Positions 26,036 to 34,108 of a stretch of DNA of 64,000 nucleotides are shown here, piece by piece. The stretch's first letter is position 1. The number at the start of each line of letters is the position of its first letter. Source of the stretch: Verrucomicrobiota bacterium (GTDB lineage: Bacteria > Verrucomicrobiota > Verrucomicrobiia > Verrucomicrobiales > V1-33); contig QQNF01000005.1 of assembly GCA_003402705.1 (NCBI GenBank), positions 49,339 to 113,338 of the forward strand. Reading direction: 5' to 3'. The notes under the pieces were generated by a model. It made no database searches, was not told where the DNA came from, and saw nothing but the letters and a program-made list of their open reading frames with translations. A program made the translations under genes and the position numbers.

Positions 26036-28261
26036 TCAACGAGGCTCTCCATTGGGGCCAAAGGCTTGATCGACGATCGAACGCTCAGCGGATGCGAGGT
26101 TCAGCAGGATTGAGCGGTCCTTTCCTCCCGTTCTGAGGAATGCGATCGACGTGTTGAGCAGGCGGATGGAAAGGCGAAGGTCAGGAACGCCTTCCGAGGC
26201 TTGCTCCCATGCTGATCTCCAGCCTTCGAGATTGTCCGAGGATGGAAAGGGCTCGCCGGAGCGGTAGATGCTGCCGATGTGTTGAACGACCGCCGCACCC
26301 AAGGCAGGCAGCGCCTGATGCTTCTGATAGAGACGGAGGAGTTCGGCCACTTTGCTGCGACGGCCCTCTGGGTTCAGACCAGCGGAGAAGATCACGCCGA
26401 TCAAACCGGCAGGATTTCCGCGATATGCGGGCTGAGCTTTCGCGCCGCGATCGAAACTAGCCTCAAGGTATTGGAAGCCTTCGCTCCATCTGCCGTCGCT
26501 GAAGTGGTTTTCGGCAATGAAGAGGTGCGCATAGACTATGGTTTCTACAGGAGTCTGTCGTAGGCGAATAAGTGTTTCAAAGTCCGATCTTGATTCTATT
26601 TTCCGTCCATTACTTAGATGGGCGAGGCCGCGATTGAGGAGCGCTTTGGCGACGTGCTTGGCCGGTGCGCCAGGCAGGTCGATCACGGCCGTGTAGTCGG
26701 CGATTTCTTTGGCTCGGTCCTCCAATTCTGAATGAATTATCGCGCGAACGAGCAGGAGGCCAACCTTGGTCGCGGGCGAGGCTTCTTCAGCGATGGCTTC
26801 ATTGAGAGAAAGGACCGCATCGGCTGGCATTTTCTCGCTCATGCTTTGCAAGGCCAGAAGCAATTCTTCTGGAGCATTCTTCAAGCCATTAACCATCCCC
26901 TCGCGAACCACTGAGCGAGTCTCCTCCGGAAGTGACAATTGGAGATGGTCCAGAAGGATCTGCTTTCTTAGGTTGCCATCGGTGCGGTTCTTTTGGATGG
27001 CAGATTGCAGATAGGAGAAGGATGTGGAGGCGGGTTTGAGTGTGTCGAGACGGAGTTTGAGGTCCTGATCGTCATACCAGACGCGGAGGAAATCCACGAG
27101 CAGGCGGAGTGGTTGCAGACGCTGATTGTCCTTCACTTCGACGCAGATGCGCATTAAAGGTTCGCTGATCTCGTAGAGGGACTCGCGACCGCGTTGATTG
27201 GCCTCGACGTAGCCCTTTTCCCGGAGGTCCTGAAGCTGGCTGGAGATGGTCTGTGGAGTAGCGAAGAGTCGCCTGGCGATTTCTTTCACTGGCACGGTGC
27301 CTTCGCAGGTGCAGAGATGCTCGACAATCTTTCGCTGCAGCGGCGGCAACCAGCGAATGCGTTCCTGGTAATGGGGTGTGAGTTCGTCGACCATTTTCAT
27401 GAACGGCTCCAAGAGAGCATCCACGCTGTCGCGAGTGATGAACTGCGAGAGGACGATGTAGATCCGGTGATTGCCCCCTGAGAGATGATGGATGGCCCGC
27501 ACTCTGGAACGGCCCTGGCTGGTGGCGAGGAAATCTACGACAGAGTCCTTGTTCTGAAGACGGGCGATGTTCTGGAGGAGTTCGGTGGCCTGCGTGACGG
27601 TGAGTGGCTTAAGATGTTCTGTCTGGAAGAAACCGAAGAAGGGACTGTTCCGATTGGAGAGGTCTTCGACGAGCCGTTGGGCGGTGGCGACGATGGAGAG
27701 GCGGGGGTTTTCCTGGATGAAGGATCGCAGCTGTTTTTGTCCGGAATCGCCGAGCCCCTCGAAGATGGCGTCGAGGTTTTCGGTCACGACCAGGAGTGTG
27801 CGAGAACCGAGAGCAGAGAGGAGATGCTTCGAGACGAATTCCAAGGCGGCGTCCTGTTTGAGGTCATACGCGGGACTGAGCATGTCTGCGTGGAATTCAG
27901 CTGGGTAGCGCTTCTCCAGAGCCGCGTGGATCTTCAAAAGAAGCTCGAGGAGGGTCGTGCAGGTTTCGTCTTCATTCAGCCATGCGATGCGCAGATGGTT
28001 TGTGAGAGACTCGTCTTCAGCGAGTCGGCTGACGATGAGCGTGACGAGGTGGGTTTTCCCACAGCCGCGCGGACCCACGAAGAGGAGGTGGTGCTTGTGG
28101 TTTGTCAGCGCGCTTTCCTGCACCCGCTCGACGGCGTCCCGCAGGAGGCTTTGCCTTTGGACGAGAATGAACTCGAGGTCCTTCGGGTCGGTGCGGCTGG
28201 GGGTGAAGACCCAGATGGTTTTGCCGCTGTGGGGACTCTCTGCGGGGTGTGACGGCTGCAT
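26036..28261 (-). CDS. AAA/STAND-like ATPase with winged helix and TPR-like C-terminus
   Basis: A protein of ~741 residues, start ATG 28261, two bases after the upstream stop, so tightly coupled. Walker A is GPRGCGKTH (~63-71); the Walker B-like strand is LLVVTENLD (~160, an ENLD rather than DE form); sensor-1-like IVATAQR follows. A winged-helix segment lies at ~310-380 (VKEIARRLFATPQTISSQLQDLREKGYV). The C-terminal half is helical and TPR-like (LVRAIIHSELEDRAKEIADYTAVI, AKALLNRGLAHLSNGRKIESRSDFE). This sensor-ATPase-winged helix-repeat layout is typical of signal-transduction NTPases, including several anti-phage ones; a defence role here is an inference from context. It forms a two-gene unit with the ATPase upstream, and A/T-richer third codon positions than neighbouring core genes suggest transfer. 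Confidence 0.7.
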   Translation of the reverse strand: MQPSHPAESPHSGKTIWVFTPSRTDPKDLEFILVQRQSLLRDAVERVQESALTNHKHHLLFVGPRGCGKTHLVTLIVSRLAEDESLTNHLRIAWLNEDETCTTLLELLLKIHAALEKRYPAEFHADMLSPAYDLKQDAALEFVSKHLLSALGSRTLLVVTENLDAIFEGLGDSGQKQLRSFIQENPRLSIVATAQRLVEDLSNRNSPFFGFFQTEHLKPLTVTQATELLQNIARLQNKDSVVDFLATSQGRSRVRAIHHLSGGNHRIYIVLSQFITRDSVDALLEPFMKMVDELTPHYQERIRWLPPLQRKIVEHLCTCEGTVPVKEIARRLFATPQTISSQLQDLREKGYVEANQRGRESLYEISEPLMRICVEVKDNQRLQPLRLLVDFLRVWYDDQDLKLRLDTLKPASTSFSYLQSAIQKNRTDGNLRKQILLDHLQLSLPEETRSVVREGMVNGLKNAPEELLLALQSMSEKMPADAVLSLNEAIAEEASPATKVGLLLVRAIIHSELEDRAKEIADYTAVIDLPGAPAKHVAKALLNRGLAHLSNGRKIESRSDFETLIRLRQTPVETIVYAHLFIAENHFSDGRWSEGFQYLEASFDRGAKAQPAYRGNPAGLIGVIFSAGLNPEGRRSKVAELLRLYQKHQALPALGAAVVQHIGSIYRSGEPFPSSDNLEGWRSAWEQASEGVPDLRLSIRLLNTSIAFLRTGGKDRSILLNLASAERSIVDQAFGPNGEPR

Positions 28262-28263
28262 GG

Positions 28264-29433
28264 TTACAGGCCGCGGTTGAGTTTCCACCAGCGGCGGATC
28301 AGAGGGAAGCGGAAGCGATAAGCTCCAGACTCTTCCCGTTTCAGGTAGTGATCACGCTCCATCAGGTTGAGAAGGCGAAGGAGCCGGTCGCGGTCGTCAA
28401 ACTGGCTCGCGCCCTTGAGCATGGCCAACAGTTCGGCCACCGAGGCTTGATCGTTTTGAGCTGCCAGTTCATCCAGAATCAGGGAGACTTCCTTCTGGTG
28501 ATGCTGGTAATAGGTGGCAATCCGCTCGCGATAGTGAAGCAACTCCCATGGGTCGTTGGCATCCATCAGATGCGAGGTTACCACCTTGGCGACATTTTCA
28601 GGACTGGCGTCCCATTCCATTATCTTCAGCCCTCTGACAATGTGGTGGATGTAGAAGGCGAAGCAATCCGCTTCCCGGGCAATGGCTTCTGCGGCGGCGG
28701 GTTTGTCAGGAGACGTCAGGGATTCCCCGTCAATCAACAATAGAGCCAGGCTGGCGGCGTCGTTTGGTGCCAAGGGAGGGACATCCACCGTTGCCATGTC
28801 ATTGACTGGAGAGTTGGCGTAGTTTTTCTCCTTGAGGGAAGTGAGGACATGGTGAAGGCCGACGGAGCCCGTGATGACCATGCGAAGCCCGCTGTGCGTC
28901 TGACGCAGCCACCGCAGATGATCAAGCACCTGCATAGCGGTTTGTTCGCCTTCGCCGTCGCGGATGTTCATCAGCATGAACGGCAACTCATCCCACAGGA
29001 ACAGCAGTTTGGTGCCCTCATCGTTCTCGTGCATCAGATCCTCGATCGCCTTGGTCAGAACCTCCTTCCAAGGAGTGGCCGCCTTTTCCGGCAGTTTGAT
29101 GGTGCCGCCAAGTTCGATTCCCCCAAGGGATCCCAGAAACTCCTTGGATCGTCGGGCCAATCTGCTCTTTCCGCTCAGGAAGTGATGCACCTGCTTATAG
29201 ACCGCCATCGAGAATTCGGCGGCTGAGTGGCAGCTTTCCAGGTCCTGATATACTGGAAGCCATCCCCGTTGAGGTTCGGCCGCCATTTTCTTCATGACCG
29301 TGGTTTTGCCGATACGGCGCTCGGCGGTGATCACCATGCTTTGTTGCTGGACGATTTCCCAGATGTTCTGGATGAGCCGGTCGCGTCCGAGGACTGAGTT
29401 GAGGTCGATTTGGCCTCCGGGGTTTGCTTTCAT
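28264..29433 (-). CDS. ATP-binding protein of the archaeal-type ATPase class, first gene of a two-ATPase operon
   Basis: A 389-residue protein starting MKANPGGQIDLNSVLGRD; an in-frame TTG 33 bp upstream falls inside the dyad element and is less likely. After the N-terminal GRDRLIQNIW motif comes Walker A AERRIGKTTVM (~37-47). Walker B is LLFLWDELPF (~143-152), with sensor LRMVITGSVG. The C-terminal ~100 residues are helical with a winged-helix look (ASVAELLAMLKGASQFDDRDRLLRLLNLMERDHYLKRE) and end in FPLIRRWWKLNRGL. The layout resembles ATPase_2 (P-loop plus winged helix), a class without a uniform function. It is followed immediately by the larger AAA gene and is divergent from the TOTE-type gene; the shared spacer carries a dyad-symmetric site. 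Confidence 0.7.
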   Translation of the reverse strand: MKANPGGQIDLNSVLGRDRLIQNIWEIVQQQSMVITAERRIGKTTVMKKMAAEPQRGWLPVYQDLESCHSAAEFSMAVYKQVHHFLSGKSRLARRSKEFLGSLGGIELGGTIKLPEKAATPWKEVLTKAIEDLMHENDEGTKLLFLWDELPFMLMNIRDGEGEQTAMQVLDHLRWLRQTHSGLRMVITGSVGLHHVLTSLKEKNYANSPVNDMATVDVPPLAPNDAASLALLLIDGESLTSPDKPAAAEAIAREADCFAFYIHHIVRGLKIMEWDASPENVAKVVTSHLMDANDPWELLHYRERIATYYQHHQKEVSLILDELAAQNDQASVAELLAMLKGASQFDDRDRLLRLLNLMERDHYLKREESGAYRFRFPLIRRWWKLNRGL

Positions 29434-29442
29434 CGGTGAACA

Positions 29443-29476
29443 TACGTCCAAAATGACGTGCGTCAAGTGGGACGTA
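29443..29476. promoter_or_regulatory. Nested dyad-symmetric operator-like site
   Basis: Two inverted repeats share one centre (29459.5). The inner one is TGACG-TG-CGTCA at 29454-29465; the outer pair is TACGTCC at 29443-29449 and GGACGTA at 29470-29476, each 4 nt from the inner repeat. It starts 10 bp upstream of the leftward ATPase ATG. The rest of the 348-bp spacer (to 29781) shows no supported gene; GGAGAA at 29770-29775 is a good ribosome-binding site for the rightward gene. Confidence 0.6.
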
Positions 29477-29781
29477 GGATTATCGGTTCGGCTGGATCCG
29501 TGAAGGCAACTGGATCGATTCTGCGGCGGTGTAGTGACCGGCGCGGGGTATCGACGAACTCGTTGGAACGATTGACCATTCGTCCGATGCGCGGGCGACT
29601 CTTCTGGGCGCGGCGACGAGAAACTTGCAGCGAGTCGGAGTGCGCGCGTGTTTCTCGCTTGTGGCTGTGGCGGGCGGGCAGAGGGCGGGCAGCGGTTCAG
29701 GTGCCGAAGGGAGCTGAACTCGTCGGGATTCGAGGCTTGCGAATAAGGAAGCGGCGTTGGAGGTTATCGGAGAAGCGACGT

Positions 29782-32586
29782 ATGCCGATCAACAATAGTT
29801 CTGCACCAGAGGAAAAGATCGCGCTGTTTCGCTCGCTCTTCCGAGGCCGGGAGGATGTTTATCCACGACGGTTCGAGAGCGTCAAGACAGGCAAGGCAGG
29901 CTACTCACCGGTTTGCGGCAACGAATGGGTGCGTGGAGTGTGCGAGAAGCCGCGCATCAAGTGTGGAGATTGTGCGCATCAACGCTGGCTGCCAGTGACG
30001 GATGAGGTGGTGCGCTGGCATTTGTCGGGCAGCGATGATCTGGGACGACCATGTGTGATCGGGGTGTATCCGATGCTGCTGGATGAGCGATGCCTGTTTC
30101 TGGCGGTTGATTTTGACGATGGCGATTGGGCGGCGGATTCACTGGCCTATCTGGCGACATGCGAGCGTGCGGGAATCCCTGCGGCACTGGAGAGATCCCG
30201 CTCTGGTAACGGGGGGCATGTCTGGATTTTCTTTTCTGAAGCGATCCCAGCGTCGTTAGCCCGGAAACTGGGCGCGCACATTCTGACGGAAACGATGGAG
30301 CGGAGGCCGGAGGCTGGATTGAAATCGTATGACCGGTTTTTCCCGAATCAGGACACCTTGCCGCGCGGTGGTTTTGGCAACCTGATTGCGCTGCCATTGC
30401 AGAAGGCTGCCAGGGAGAGATGCAACAGCCTGTTTGTCGATAGCGAGTTGAAGCCGCATGCTGATCAGTGGGAGTTTCTGGCGAGTCTCGGACGAGTGTC
30501 GATGGAGCGTGTCGAGGCCATTGTTCGTGAGGCTGAGGGACGGGGGCGTGTCATGGGGGTGCGGATGGCGATCCCGGATGATGAGGAGGATGGCGAGCCG
30601 TGGACGCTAACGCCTTCCCGGAGCAAACGCAGCCTTCCCGCGGGAGAGATGCCAAAGGGACTGGAGATCGTCTTGTCCGATCAGGTATACTTGGCGAAGG
30701 CGGCGCTACCTGCGTCGTTGAGGAACGCGGTGGTTCGGCTGGCGGCGTTCCAGAATCCTGAGTTCTACAAAGCGCAGGCCATGCGACTGCCGACCTTTGA
30801 CAAGCCGCGCATCATCGCGTGTGCGGAGGATCATGCTGAGCACATTGCGCTGCCTCGCGGTTGTCTGGATGATGCGTTGGAGTTGTTTCGTTCGCTTAAG
30901 ATCAAGGCAACGATCCGCGATGAACGATTTGCTGGACGGGCGATTGGCGTCACCTTCAGGGGCACATTGAGAGCCGAGCAGGCGAAGGCTGCCGCGGCGA
31001 TGCTAGCGCATGATTTCGGGGTGCTCTCGGCGACCACGGCTTTCGGCAAGACGGTGCTTGCGGCGTGGATGATTGCCGAGCGCGGGACGAACACGATCGT
31101 GCTGGTGCATCGGCAGCAATTGATGGAGCAGTGGGTGGAGCGATTGAGTCAGTTTCTCGGTTTGAGCGCGAAGGAGATCGGGCGGTGGGGCGGTGGTCGG
31201 AAGTCGCTGACGGGCAGGATCGACATTGCGCTGATGCAGAGTGTGGTCAGAGACGGGACCGTCAATGACATGATCGGTGACTATGGGCACCTTGTGGTGG
31301 ACGAGTGCCATCATCTATCGGCGCATAGTTTCGAACTCGTGGCGCGACGGGCGAAGGCGAAGTTTGTGCTCGGGCTGTCCGCCACTATTGCGCGGAAGGA
31401 CGGGCACCATCCAATCATCTTCATGCAATGCGGGCCCGTGCGGCACCGCGTGGACGCACGCCAGCAGGCTGAAGAGCGCCCGTTCACGCATGAGGTTCTT
31501 GTTCGGCCCACGGGCTTTTTCCCGGACGGTGGGGCCGAGGCAGACATGCGTCTGGAGTATCAGCGACTGAGTGCGGCGGTGATGAACTCGGAGTCGCGCA
31601 ATCGGTTCATCGTCTCGGACATCATAGACGCCGTGAAGCAGGGACGCTCGCCTGTGGTGCTCACGGAGCGCACCGGGCATCTGGAAATGATCGCCTCGCA
31701 ACTGCGTCAGCACATGGATCACGTGATTACCCTGCAGGGCGGCATGAGCCGCAAGGCGCTAAATGCTGCGCTTGATCACCTCAAGAGCATCCCTGCCACC
31801 GGAAGCCGCGTCCTGATTGCCACCGGACGATTCATTGGTGAAGGCTTTGACGACTCGCGGCTCGATACTCTGTTTCTGGCCATGCCGGTTTCATGGCGTG
31901 GCACGATTGCGCAATATGCGGGGAGGTTGCACCGCCTGCACGACGGCAAGAAGGTGGTGAGGGTGTATGACTATGCTGATCTCGACGTGCCGATGCTCGC
32001 ACGCATGTTTGACAAACGGTGCGCAGGTTATGAAGCCATCGGTTACACCATCCTGTTGCCGGGAAGTGCATTGCCCGGCTGGCCCACCGAAGTGCCGCTT
32101 CCGATTGATCCGCAGTGGAAGCAGGACTACGCAGCGAGCGTAAAGCGACTCATCCGTGACGGCGTGGATCAGCCCCTCGCCCGACTTTTCGTTCACATTG
32201 CCAGACCATTGGCTGCTGATGCCACAGACGCCGGGCGTGCACGCAGCGCCAGTGAAGCATTCATCTTCCGCCGCTTCGAGTCACTGCCTGAACTCAAAGG
32301 CCGTTTCCGGCTCAATGAGATCCTGCCCATTCCCTTCAATGATCGCGGTCAGACCGAAGTCGATCTGCTCTGTGAGGACGCAAAACTCGTCATTGAAATC
32401 GACGGGGCCCAGCATCTTGGCGATGCTGGTGCCTATCGCAGGGATCGCCGCAAAGACGCCCTTCTTCAGGGAGCCGGCTATTTTGTGTTGCGCTTCCTCG
32501 CCGACGATCTCGGCAGGCATCTTGATGATGTTCTGGACACGGTGCTGAGAGTGATGGCGATGAGGATACGGGATACCAAGGCGTGA
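29782..32586 (+). CDS. TOTE-type primase - SF2 helicase - nuclease fusion protein
   Basis: A 934-residue protein; start ATG 29782 is preceded by GGAGAA eight bases upstream, and the open frame further upstream (to 29458) is Arg-rich and not conserved-looking. Residues ~1-260 resemble the archaeo-eukaryotic primase domain of TOTE conflict systems: a Cys cluster (C45, C54, C61, C64), the catalytic FLAVDFDD (~107-113), SGNGGHVWIFF (~141-151) and LPRGGFGNLIALPLQ. The SF2 helicase follows: TTAFGKTVLAAW (~417-428), VVDECHHL (~505-512), LGLSATIARKDG and QYAGRLHR (~711-718). The C-terminus carries an endonuclease-like segment (TEVDLLCEDAKLVIEIDGAQH, ~858-879) resembling DUF559/Vsr-fold nucleases. The family is proposed to act in conflict with invading DNA; activity here is inferred from intact motifs. 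It is divergent from the AAA pair. Confidence 0.8.
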   Translation: MPINNSSAPEEKIALFRSLFRGREDVYPRRFESVKTGKAGYSPVCGNEWVRGVCEKPRIKCGDCAHQRWLPVTDEVVRWHLSGSDDLGRPCVIGVYPMLLDERCLFLAVDFDDGDWAADSLAYLATCERAGIPAALERSRSGNGGHVWIFFSEAIPASLARKLGAHILTETMERRPEAGLKSYDRFFPNQDTLPRGGFGNLIALPLQKAARERCNSLFVDSELKPHADQWEFLASLGRVSMERVEAIVREAEGRGRVMGVRMAIPDDEEDGEPWTLTPSRSKRSLPAGEMPKGLEIVLSDQVYLAKAALPASLRNAVVRLAAFQNPEFYKAQAMRLPTFDKPRIIACAEDHAEHIALPRGCLDDALELFRSLKIKATIRDERFAGRAIGVTFRGTLRAEQAKAAAAMLAHDFGVLSATTAFGKTVLAAWMIAERGTNTIVLVHRQQLMEQWVERLSQFLGLSAKEIGRWGGGRKSLTGRIDIALMQSVVRDGTVNDMIGDYGHLVVDECHHLSAHSFELVARRAKAKFVLGLSATIARKDGHHPIIFMQCGPVRHRVDARQQAEERPFTHEVLVRPTGFFPDGGAEADMRLEYQRLSAAVMNSESRNRFIVSDIIDAVKQGRSPVVLTERTGHLEMIASQLRQHMDHVITLQGGMSRKALNAALDHLKSIPATGSRVLIATGRFIGEGFDDSRLDTLFLAMPVSWRGTIAQYAGRLHRLHDGKKVVRVYDYADLDVPMLARMFDKRCAGYEAIGYTILLPGSALPGWPTEVPLPIDPQWKQDYAASVKRLIRDGVDQPLARLFVHIARPLAADATDAGRARSASEAFIFRRFESLPELKGRFRLNEILPIPFNDRGQTEVDLLCEDAKLVIEIDGAQHLGDAGAYRRDRRKDALLQGAGYFVLRFLADDLGRHLDDVLDTVLRVMAMRIRDTKA

Positions 32587-32797
32587 TTGTGAGATTGGTC
32601 ATTCCTCTCCGAACGCTGCCATACAGACTCTCCGTCGGGCGAACGAAGATAGGCATACCGGTGGTTCGTCTGATAGCCGGATTCGCCGGTCGGAAGGGCG
32701 GCGTTGTGGTGGAAGACGCCGGCCTGATCCTCGCCAGTGATTTTACTTCGTCTTCCGCCGGACGCGCTTCGGTTTCTCCGGGGCGAGGCAGCGATTC

Positions 32798-32837
32798 GTG
32801 CTGATGCAGAGTGCCGTGAGAGAAGGGACTGTCCCTT
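32798..32837 (+). pseudogene. Helicase-like remnant and palindrome in the spacer after the TOTE gene
   Basis: The ~300-bp stretch 32587-32884 has no convincing gene. At 32798-32833 it encodes VLMQSAVREGTV, which matches the helicase segment ALMQSVVRDGTV at 31228-31263 at about 30 of 36 bases. The frame is closed around it. A perfect AAGGGAC-T-GTCCCTT palindrome (32823-32837) overlaps its end. Confidence 0.4.
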
Positions 32838-32884
32838 ACAATAGCATGAGTGGATGGAAACTGGTGAGTAGGTTTGTGAGGCGG

Positions 32885-33157
32885 TCAGGCTTCGTCCTGG
32901 CCGGATTGTTCAATCTCCTTGATGATAGTGGTTGAGACTTGGCGGGGAACTGGACTTTCTGGGGGTGTGTCAGGATACATGCGCTGACGAAGGTGCTGGC
33001 GGAGTTCCTCGGGGCTGGCACTGGCGGGGAGGGAAGAGATGACCATGCGGCGAGCGGCTTCGTGCATGCGGACGCCCATGAGGAAGCGTTCTGCTCCCGA
33101 TTTCGCCATAATCCGGGCGTGGACGAGAGCTGTGATTTCGGGTGAGGTGTCGGTCAT
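32885..33157 (-). CDS. Small protein coupled to the nucleotidyltransferase (possible antitoxin/partner)
   Basis: A 90-residue protein starting MTDTSPEITALVHARIMAKSG. Its ATG overlaps the stop of the upstream nucleotidyltransferase gene by 4 bp (ATGA), so the pair is translationally coupled. It is helical, with a central ERFLMGVRMHEAARRMVISSLP and a C-terminal EELRQHLRQRMYPDTPP. No DNA-binding or catalytic motif is evident. Coupling to a DUF6036/AbiEii-like nucleotidyltransferase is the usual arrangement of a partner or antitoxin, but the function is not proven. Confidence 0.65.
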   Translation of the reverse strand: MTDTSPEITALVHARIMAKSGAERFLMGVRMHEAARRMVISSLPASASPEELRQHLRQRMYPDTPPESPVPRQVSTTIIKEIEQSGQDEA

Positions 33158-33693
33158 GACTGGAATTCGAGCCAGAGGTGAGAGAGGCCCAGTTCCCCAG
33201 TCCAATGCTGGATGTAGGCGGTATCGCAGCCGGTGGAGAGGAGATTGCGGATGTCGCCGAATTGCTGATCGGAGCGGGAATCTCGCGCCCAGTCGAGCTT
33301 CGAGATAATGAGGTCCTCTTTGCTGACGATCGTGGTGGCGAAGTCTTCAATGTTGATGCGCTGACGGCGCTGGAACTCAATGAGGCGGTAGGGGGTGCAT
33401 TTGCGGACGATGAAGTCCACTTTGATGATGCTGTCCTCATGGATGAGATTAAACATCAGGTGGCGCGAGATTGCGTCGCGGACAGACTCGCCGGAGACGT
33501 GATAATCCGGAGCGAAGCTGCGCTCGATGAGGGCGGCATCCGCAGGAACGAGGGCGACGACGATGTCGATGGCGCGAGTCATGCGCGGCAAGGCGTAGTA
33601 GTTCATCGCCATTGAGCCGGTGAGCATGAACTGGAGGCCCGCCACGTCGAGACGATGGGATACATCACGGACAACATCCAGTTCGTTCCACAT
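33154..33693 (-). CDS. DUF6036/AbiEii-like nucleotidyltransferase
   Basis: A 179-residue protein of the minimal nucleotidyltransferase type. The glycine-serine motif is TGSMAMNYYALPRMTRAIDIVVAL. In active relatives the strand reads D-x-D (for example TRDIDLVV), whereas here the first Asp is Ala (TRAIDIVV). A downstream IIKVDFIVRK strand supplies the usual third acidic residue, and SKEDLIISKLDWARDSRSDQQFGDIRNLL matches the helical tail of this class. Members occur as toxins or modifiers in type IV-like toxin-antitoxin pairs. It is followed by a coupled 90-residue gene and preceded at 14 bp by a small open frame. Confidence 0.75.
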   Translation of the reverse strand: MWNELDVVRDVSHRLDVAGLQFMLTGSMAMNYYALPRMTRAIDIVVALVPADAALIERSFAPDYHVSGESVRDAISRHLMFNLIHEDSIIKVDFIVRKCTPYRLIEFQRRQRINIEDFATTIVSKEDLIISKLDWARDSRSDQQFGDIRNLLSTGCDTAYIQHWTGELGLSHLWLEFQS

Positions 33694-33707
33694 GAGCGGC
33701 GGGGGGA

Positions 33708-33908
33708 TCAGCTAGCAGATGCACGGGTCGGATCTGCGGTGGGGATGAACTCTGTGTTTTCCCAAGCCATCCAGCGCAGGAGGGCTTTTAGTATGGAAAT
33801 GGCCTGTTGGTTCGGTTCCCTGCTCGCGCATCGGGCCACACCCTTGATGCACTGTCTGGTTTCGCCCAATTTCGGGGCGTGTTGGCGGGCCGCATTGGTG
33901 CCCTTCAT
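33708..33908 (-). CDS. Possible small protein upstream of the nucleotidyltransferase
   Basis: A 66-codon open frame, MKGTNAARQHAPKLGETRQC, ending 14 bp before the nucleotidyltransferase start. Its composition is less repetitive than antisense frames in this genome and the helix ISILKALLRWMAWEN is plausible, but there is no family match or clear ribosome-binding site. It could be a leader peptide, a gene remnant or spurious. Confidence 0.3.
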   Translation of the reverse strand: MKGTNAARQHAPKLGETRQCIKGVARCASREPNQQAISILKALLRWMAWENTEFIPTADPTRASAS

Positions 33909-34108
33909 TGATGAGCTTTCGGTTGGAATGTGTGGGTTTGCAAGGTGAGGGTTGACGGGGCGGGCGGTGGATGGATGGGCGGGGGCGGGGGATTCTTGAG
34001 GGGACGGGTGAACCGGATGGTGTGTGGGGAAGGGGAGAAATAGGACAAATAGGGCCGAGAGGGCTGATGGGGTTATTGGTGAGGTGGTGGCGGCTGCGGG
34101 GTGAAGGG

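Noticed and set aside
29458..29781. Open N-terminal extension of the TOTE-type gene
   Set aside because: The extension is Arg/Ser-rich and overlaps the dyad site, and a good ribosome-binding site precedes ATG 29782.
32583..32804. Short rightward frame after the TOTE gene
   Set aside because: No ribosome-binding site, no family similarity, and the frame breaks at the helicase-like remnant.
33655..33948. Short rightward frame opposite the possible 66-aa gene
   Set aside because: Overlaps the coding start of the nucleotidyltransferase and has no supporting motif.
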